From JAKAJA01 sp037440125 (GTDB taxonomy: Bacteria; Acidobacteriota; UBA4820; DSQY01): a DNA stretch of 41,238 bases. Positions within the stretch are counted from its first letter, which is position 1. The number at the start of each line of letters is the position of its first letter. Positions 37,536-41,238 of the stretch are shown here, piece after piece. A model generated the notes under the pieces. The model saw only the letters and a list, made by a program, of their open reading frames with translations, was not told the origin of the DNA and searched no databases. A program made the position numbers and the translations under genes. The stretch is taken from assembly GCA_037440125.1 (NCBI GenBank), contig JBBIUU010000017.1, positions 1 to 41,238 on the forward strand, read 5' to 3'.

Positions 37536-37633
37536 TGGCGGAGGTGCAAGAGAATCGAACTCTCCCGCCCAGGGGTTAGCCTGGGTGCAACGGCTTTGAA
37601 GGCCGCGGGACGCACCAGCGCCCTAGCACCTCC
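37536..37633 (-). tRNA. selC: tRNA-Sec (anticodon TCA), selenocysteine
   Basis: 98 bases including CCA on the minus strand. Seen: 8-bp acceptor stem GGAGGTGC/GCACCTCC, anticodon arm CGGC-CTTCAAA-GCCG with anticodon TCA, a long variable arm (CCCAGG...CCTGGG), a 5-bp T stem with TTCGATT loop, discriminator G. The 8+5 acceptor/T helix, long variable arm and TCA anticodon are the bacterial tRNA-Sec hallmarks. The organism should therefore make selenoproteins; selA, selB, selD and a recoded UGA gene are not in the window. Confidence 0.96.
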
Positions 37634-37639
37634 GGGGTG

Positions 37640-37645
37640 ATTATA
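37640..37645 (-). promoter_or_regulatory. -10 box upstream of tRNA-Sec
   Basis: A perfect TATAAT on the minus strand ends seven bases before the tRNA-Sec 5' end. No good -35 is found at 16-18 bases (the 17-base position reads GATATC). Confidence 0.5.
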
Positions 37646-37689
37646 CCGCGGGCGGCCGCCGTGATATCGTCTCGCGCAGGAGGCACGCC

Positions 37690-38409
37690 GTGAAGAAGGC
37701 CATCATCGTCGGCGCGAGCTCGGGCCTGGGCCTCGAGGTCGCGAGACTCATGGCGCGTGACGGCTGGGCCCTGGGCCTGGCGGGACGTAACATCGAGGCC
37801 CTCGATGCGTTGAGGGCCGAGCTCGGCGGCGCGGTCCGCGTCCGGCGCCTCGACGTCACGGACACCGGTTCCGTCGCCCCGTCCCTCGACGCGCTCGCTG
37901 CAGACCTGGGCGGCGTGGACTGCGTCGTGCTGAGCTCCGGCGTGAGCCCCCACAATCGAAAGCTGGTCTGGGAGGTGGAGGAATCCACCCTTGCCACGAA
38001 CGTGGTGGGGTTCGCCGCGTGCGCGAACTGGGCGGCGCACCGTTTCTTCGAGCAGCGCTCGGGACACCTGGTGGGGATCTCCTCGGTGGCGTCCCTCCTG
38101 GGGAGCGCGCAGGTGCCCGCCTACAACGCGTCGAAGGCCTTCGTGTCGCGCTACCTCGAGGGCCTCCGGGGCAACCTGGGCAAGTACGGGGTCGCCGTCA
38201 CCGACGTGCGGCCCGGCTACGTGGACACGCCCATGACGAAAGACCAGAAGGGCATGTTCTGGCTCGTGGACGCGCCCAGAGCGGCGCGGCAGATCTACGG
38301 CGCCATCTTGAAACGGAAGCGCGTCGCCTACGTCCCCCGCCGGTGGGGCCTGCTCGCCAAGCTCATCGTCGCCGCCCCCGCCTCCCTCCGCGCGAAATTC
38401 TCGAACTAG
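37690..38409 (+). CDS. short-chain dehydrogenase/reductase
   Basis: NAD(P)-dependent oxidoreductase, 239 residues, classical SDR. Seen: IIVGASSGLGLEVARLMA (glycine-rich cofactor loop, TGxxxGxG variant GASSGLG), LDVTD near 57, VVLSSGVSP (NAG-like motif, here SSG), catalytic ISSVAS near 132, YNASK (Tyr and Lys of the catalytic tetrad) near 147-151, and VRPGYVDTPM. An Arg/Asn after the second strand (AGRNIEAL) suggests NADPH. GTG start at 37690 with GGAGGC upstream. It is divergent from tRNA-Sec. Substrate unknown. Confidence 0.94.
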   Translation: MKKAIIVGASSGLGLEVARLMARDGWALGLAGRNIEALDALRAELGGAVRVRRLDVTDTGSVAPSLDALAADLGGVDCVVLSSGVSPHNRKLVWEVEESTLATNVVGFAACANWAAHRFFEQRSGHLVGISSVASLLGSAQVPAYNASKAFVSRYLEGLRGNLGKYGVAVTDVRPGYVDTPMTKDQKGMFWLVDAPRAARQIYGAILKRKRVAYVPRRWGLLAKLIVAAPASLRAKFSN

Positions 38410-38423
38410 GTAGCGTTTGGACG

Positions 38424-38465
38424 TCAGGTGTCGGCTTTCGGCTCTAGCGAGCCCTGCTTTCGGCT
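38424..38465 (+). repeat. degenerate 7-base tandem repeat between SDR and trxB
   Basis: TCGGCTT, TCGGCTC and later TTCGGCT recur in this 70-base spacer, with a GGCTC/GAGCC hairpin (38440-38453) between them. Similar in style to the other 7/8-base spacer arrays. Confidence 0.45.
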
Positions 38466-38470
38466 ATAAT
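38465..38470 (+). promoter_or_regulatory. -10 box upstream of trxB
   Basis: A perfect TATAAT 23 bases before the trxB ATG. No matching -35 at the usual spacing, so it is only a candidate. Confidence 0.35.
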
Positions 38471-38493
38471 TGGCGCTTCAAGGGAGAACACGC

Positions 38494-39441
38494 ATGACCG
38501 CAGAGTCCGTCGAGAAAGTCGTCATCATCGGGTCCGGCCCCGCCGGCCACACGGCCGCCATCTACGCCTCCCGCGCCAACCTCTCACCCCTCATGTTCGA
38601 GGGCTTCATCGCCGGCGGCGTGGCCGGCGGCCAGCTCATGACCACCACAGAGGTCGAGAACTTCCCCGGGTTTCCCGAAGGCGTCACGGGCCCCGAGCTC
38701 ATGACGCGGATGCGTGAGCAGAGCCTCCGGTTCGGCACGCGCATCGAGACCGAGGACGTGGAGTCGGTGGACCTCTCCGCGCGCCCCTTCACCGTGAAGA
38801 CCGCCTCGCAGACCGTGAAGGCGGAGAGCCTCATCGTCGCCACGGGCGCCACGGCCAAGCGCCTGCATCTGCCTTCCGAGGAGCGCCTCTGGAACCGCGG
38901 CATCTCGGCGTGCGCCGTGTGCGACGGCGGCCTCCCGCCCTTCCGCAACAAGGTCCTCGTGGTCATCGGCGGGGGCGACACGGCGATGGAGGAGGCCATG
39001 TACCTCACGCACTTCGCCTCCAAGGTCGTCCTCGTGCACCGGCGCAACGAGTTCCGCGCTTCCAAGGCCATGCAGACGCGCGTCCTCGAGAACCCCAAGA
39101 TCGAGGTCCTGTGGGACACCGTCCCCGTGGACGTCGTCGGCGAAAAGTTCCTCAGCGGCGTCCGGGTCAAAAACGTCAAGACGGGAGCGGAGAAGGTCGT
39201 CGAGGCGGGAGGCCTCTTCTACGCCATCGGGCACACGCCCAACACGGACGTGTTCGCCGGGCAGCTCGAGCTCGACGAGACGGGTTACATCGTCACGAAG
39301 GGCCGCGGCATGCACACCTCGGTGGAGGGCGTCTTCGCCGCGGGCGACGTTCAGGACAAGGTCTACCGCCAGGCCATCAGCGCCGCGGGCACGGGCTGCA
39401 TGGCCGCCCTCGAGTGCGAGAGGTGGCTGGCGGAGAGATAG
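38494..39441 (+). CDS. trxB: thioredoxin reductase
   Basis: FAD/NADPH enzyme that reduces thioredoxin. 315 residues, normal. Seen: VVIIGSGPAGHTAAIYASRANL (FAD loop, G13-G18), the redox pair ACAVCDGG with C140 and C143 (CxxC), VIGGGDTAMEEAMYL (NADPH loop near 159), HRRNEFRASK and the C-terminal GVFAAGDVQDKVYRQAISAAGTGC (FAD-binding AGD). All family features are present and the active site is the ordinary Cys-x-x-Cys, with no selenocysteine. The ATG at 38494 is chosen for AAGGGAG upstream; the frame starts eight codons earlier. An 8-base tandem repeat follows two bases after the stop. Confidence 0.97.
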   Translation: MTAESVEKVVIIGSGPAGHTAAIYASRANLSPLMFEGFIAGGVAGGQLMTTTEVENFPGFPEGVTGPELMTRMREQSLRFGTRIETEDVESVDLSARPFTVKTASQTVKAESLIVATGATAKRLHLPSEERLWNRGISACAVCDGGLPPFRNKVLVVIGGGDTAMEEAMYLTHFASKVVLVHRRNEFRASKAMQTRVLENPKIEVLWDTVPVDVVGEKFLSGVRVKNVKTGAEKVVEAGGLFYAIGHTPNTDVFAGQLELDETGYIVTKGRGMHTSVEGVFAAGDVQDKVYRQAISAAGTGCMAALECERWLAER

Positions 39442-39442
39442 A

Positions 39443-39474
39443 GCCGGAGAGGCGGAGAGCCGGAGAGCCAGAGA
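39443..39474 (+). repeat. 8-base tandem repeat after trxB
   Basis: GCCGGAGA, GGCGGAGA, GCCGGAGA, GCCAGAGA: four exact-phase 8-base units starting one base after the trxB stop. Confidence 0.8.
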
Positions 39475-39490
39475 GAGAACAAGGAGGCTC

Positions 39491-39551
39491 TTGAATCTCA
39501 GCAGGTGGCCCCTCCCGTTCCTGTCCCGCGTGGCGCTTCTCACGTCTGACG
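39491..39551 (+). CDS. possible start of a further gene, cut by a gap
   Basis: AAGGAGG (39481-39487) is followed three bases later by TTG at 39491, and the frame is open for 20 codons to the gap (MNLSRWPLPFLSRVALLTSD). The site is strong but its spacing is short and the start codon is rare. It would be the next gene after trxB on the same strand. The visible part is too short to identify. Confidence 0.35.
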
Positions 39552-39651
39552 NNNNNNNNNNNNNNNNNNNNNNNNNNNNNNNNNNNNNNNNNNNNNNNNN
39601 NNNNNNNNNNNNNNNNNNNNNNNNNNNNNNNNNNNNNNNNNNNNNNNNNNN
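39552..39651. other. assembly gap, 100 N
   Basis: Exactly 100 N, real length unknown. It truncates the putative plus-strand gene on its left and the 3' end of tyrA on its right. Confidence 0.99.
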
Positions 39652-40754
39652 GCCCGCATGAGGGCGACGAACTCGCCCTCGTCGCGTTTTTCCAGGGCGC
39701 CGCGGTAGTCTGCGAGGGCGCGCTCGACCCACGAGAAAGTCTCGGGGGTGACGGCGTTGAGGGCCTGGATCTCGTAGTAGAGCTCGGGGTTCTCGCCCAC
39801 GACGTCCCGCGTGGTGGCGACCTGCTTGAGGAAGGTCACGCCGGAGGCCGCGGACAGGTCTGCGAACGCGAGCCCGGAGTGAGAGAGCGCACCGGCGAAG
39901 GCCAGGTTGGCGAGGTGGGCGAGCCCCAGGACGGCCCCCATCCTACGGTCGTGCTCCTCGATGCCCATCTCCACGAGGTTCGCGCTCGTGGAGGCGAACA
40001 GCCCCTTCACGAGAGCCCGCGCGGCGACGTCCCCCTCGGTGCAGACGACGATGTTCCGGCCGCTCAGCATCCTCACGTCGGGTCCGAACATGGGGTGGAG
40101 GGAGACGACCCTCGTCCCGCCCGCCCTCAGCCGCTCCAGCGTCGGGAGGAGGTGCCCCTTGAGGCTGCAGATCTCCCCCACCACCGCCTGCGTCCCGTGG
40201 CTCGCGACGGACTCCAAGACCGAGGCGCACGCGCTCATGGGGACCGATACGAGGATGAGGTCGGCCCAGAGCGCCCCTTCCCCAAGCTCTCCGCACCTGG
40301 GCCAGGGCGTTTCTCCGGACGCCACGTCGTGGATCCGAACCTCGTGGCCCTGGCCCGCGAGGAACCCTGCCAGCCAACGGCCCATGCCTCCCCTTCCGCC
40401 CACCACGAGAGCCTTGAGGCGGTCGCCGGCGTAGGCCGACTCGAGGATGGGCGCCTGCGTCTCGAGGGACCGCTCGATGAGGAAGAGCGCGAGATCGCGG
40501 CCTAGCTCACTCCCGCGCCCCAGGCCTTCAGCCATGCTCTCGAGGCGCGCACACACCTGCGCCTCGACCTCGAAGTTCCTCAGCGGGATGCCCCTCGCGC
40601 CCTTGAGCTCCCCGATGGCTTGCGCCTCGCCGAGGCGCCGGGCCACGAGCCGCAGGATTCGCGCGTCGAGCGACTCGATGGCTGCGCGGTGGCGGTCCAG
40701 CGTCTTGGCGCTGGTGCGGCGTCTGGACCTGCCGGGGGTGACTGCTTCGGACAT
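39652..40754 (-). CDS. tyrA: bifunctional chorismate mutase/prephenate dehydrogenase, 3' end lost in gap
   Basis: Makes prephenate from chorismate and oxidises it to 4-hydroxyphenylpyruvate, the tyrosine route. About 367 residues are visible. Residues ~18-110 are a chorismate mutase type II helix bundle (HRAAIESLDARILRLVARR, the typical LR..ID..D..L..LL..R pattern; LKGARGIPLRN). From ~112 a Rossmann domain: KALVVGGRGGMGRWLAGFL, HPMFGPDVRML near 205 (conserved HPMFGP), and EEHDRRMGAVLGLAHLANL near 268. The C-terminal few residues lie in the gap. The ATG at 40754 is set by GAGGAGGTCC upstream; the frame is open 18 codons further. The T-shaped alternative of a PheA-like enzyme is excluded by the dehydrogenase domain. 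Its leader has hairpins (40761-40820). Confidence 0.92.
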
Positions 40755-40760
40755 GGTGGA

Positions 40761-40820
40761 CCTCCTCGTCTCGGGAGGGCCGCCGGTGGAAGGCGAAGGG
40801 CCCGCCACCGGGCGGGCCCT
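40761..40820 (-). promoter_or_regulatory. structured leader of tyrA
   Basis: Two elements precede tyrA on the minus strand. A perfect 10-bp hairpin AGGGCCCGCC/GGCGGGCCCT (40797-40820, loop of four) and, nearer the gene, CCTCC (40778-40774) that can pair with the GGAGG of the ribosome-binding site (40765-40761). A mechanism controlling tyrA translation or transcription is possible but unproven. Confidence 0.4.
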
Positions 40821-41162
40821 CTTGGATGCAGCGTGGCGGCCGCGCCCAGTCGGCTAAGGGGACCCGTAGTCATAGAGGCTGAGGGTGGCGGCGTTCGGAG
40901 TGGATGTGGTGAACGTCCGGGACATCTCGCGCCTCCCGGGCCCGAGGAATACGCGGCCCGTGGAGGAACGGTACATCACCCTCCGCCTTGCGGTCAAGCG
41001 CGGGGAGGCGAAGGCCGATGGCGAATGTTGGATGCACGGCATGATTCCGGACTCCCGCTGGTCGCCAGAATGACTGCAGCGGACAGCCCTGAAAGCGAAT
41101 CGCCTCGTCATTCCGCCAAGCTCTGCGCGTCCGGAATCGTCTCTCGCTTTTTTGCCTTCGGC
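40821..41162. other. noncoding stretch upstream of tyrA
   Basis: About 340 bases without a convincing gene. Short frames of 85 codons (minus, 40854-41111) and 62 codons (plus, 40885-41073) overlap each other and have no ribosome-binding site or known motif. One may be a gene remnant. Confidence 0.4.
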
Positions 41163-41194
41163 AGGTGATCAGGTGATCCGGTGATCGGGTGAAC
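41163..41194 (+). repeat. 8-base tandem repeat near the right edge
   Basis: AGGTGATC, AGGTGATC, CGGTGATC, GGGTGAAC: four units in exact 8-base phase, with GTGA kept in all. Confidence 0.8.
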
Positions 41195-41196
41195 GG

Positions 41197-41238
41197 CTCC
41201 TCCCTTTCGCCTTCCTTTCCGAATTCCGCTTTCCGAAT
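41197..41238 (-). repeat. 7-base tandem repeat at the right edge
   Basis: On the minus strand from the window end: ATTCGGA, AAGCGGA, ATTCGGA, AAGGAAG, GCGAAAG, GGAGGAG. Six purine-rich 7-base units, the first and third identical; the array may continue outside the window. Confidence 0.6.

Noticed and set aside
38494..39441. Selenocysteine in thioredoxin reductase
   Set aside because: The redox motif is an ordinary Cys-Ala-Val-Cys and there is no in-frame UGA.
40854..41111. 85-codon minus frame upstream of tyrA
   Set aside because: No start site or known motif; overlaps a plus frame of similar quality. Could be a gene remnant but cannot be supported.
12132..41238. CRISPR array as explanation for the tandem repeats
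   Set aside because: Units are 7 or 8 bases with no spacers between them and no cas genes are present.

Overview
The window is high-GC bacterial DNA (about two thirds to 70% G+C by eye) carrying about 34 protein genes, four tRNA genes and three 100-base N runs (15905-16004, 35603-35702, 39552-39651), so it is a scaffold with joined contigs. No marker fixes the taxon. The combination of futalosine-route menaquinone synthesis (mqnE), RNase Y, DUF4390 with an NtrY/NtrX-like two-component pair, an MglA-like GTPase, a large Ser/Thr kinase, a FecR/DUF6600-type exported protein and tRNA-Sec suggests an uncultivated Acidobacteriota-like or deltaproteobacterial-grade Gram-negative. This assignment is an inference.

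Left part (1-10497), mostly minus strand: tRNA-Arg(TCT), a zinc-type CDF transporter, an acyl carrier protein, coaD and a class I aminotransferase form one tightly packed run. Next come hemW and a glycerate kinase. HU stands alone on the plus strand with a near-perfect sigma-70 promoter and an intrinsic terminator. nadB, a biotin carboxylase and a biotin carrier protein form a coupled minus-strand operon. A three-heme secreted cytochrome has its own promoter and terminator. About 0.9 kb of apparently noncoding DNA separates it from a tRNA-Arg(CCG)/tRNA-His pair.

Middle part (11.7-20.2 kb): plus-strand HIT protein, an unknown protein, a metallo-beta-lactamase-fold hydrolase, a COG0731-type radical SAM protein, RNase Y and (after a gap) mqnE. 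Two exported minus-strand proteins follow, one FecR/DUF6600-like and one a coiled-coil protein.

Right part (20.2-36.9 kb): a roughly 15-kb plus-strand run, probably largely one operon. It starts with a 982-residue protein made of helical repeats, a pseudokinase and an active Ser/Thr kinase. This is translationally coupled to a PIN-PhoH RNA-handling ATPase. DUF4390, an NtrY-like sensor, an NtrX-like regulator, an MglA-like GTPase with a long proline-rich tail, uppS-cdsA-dxr-rseP, a 2Fe-2S protein and a reduced crotonase follow; an acyl-CoA dehydrogenase lies past a gap. The order joins signalling modules to the isoprenoid/lipid-carrier and envelope-stress genes.

The last part holds a DUF1801 protein, a tRNA-Sec gene, an SDR, trxB, the start of an unknown gene and a bifunctional chorismate mutase/prephenate dehydrogenase. 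Recurrent themes are 4-base ATGA/GTGA start-stop overlaps (nine junctions) and 7- or 8-base tandem repeats placed in spacers, usually just after stop codons.
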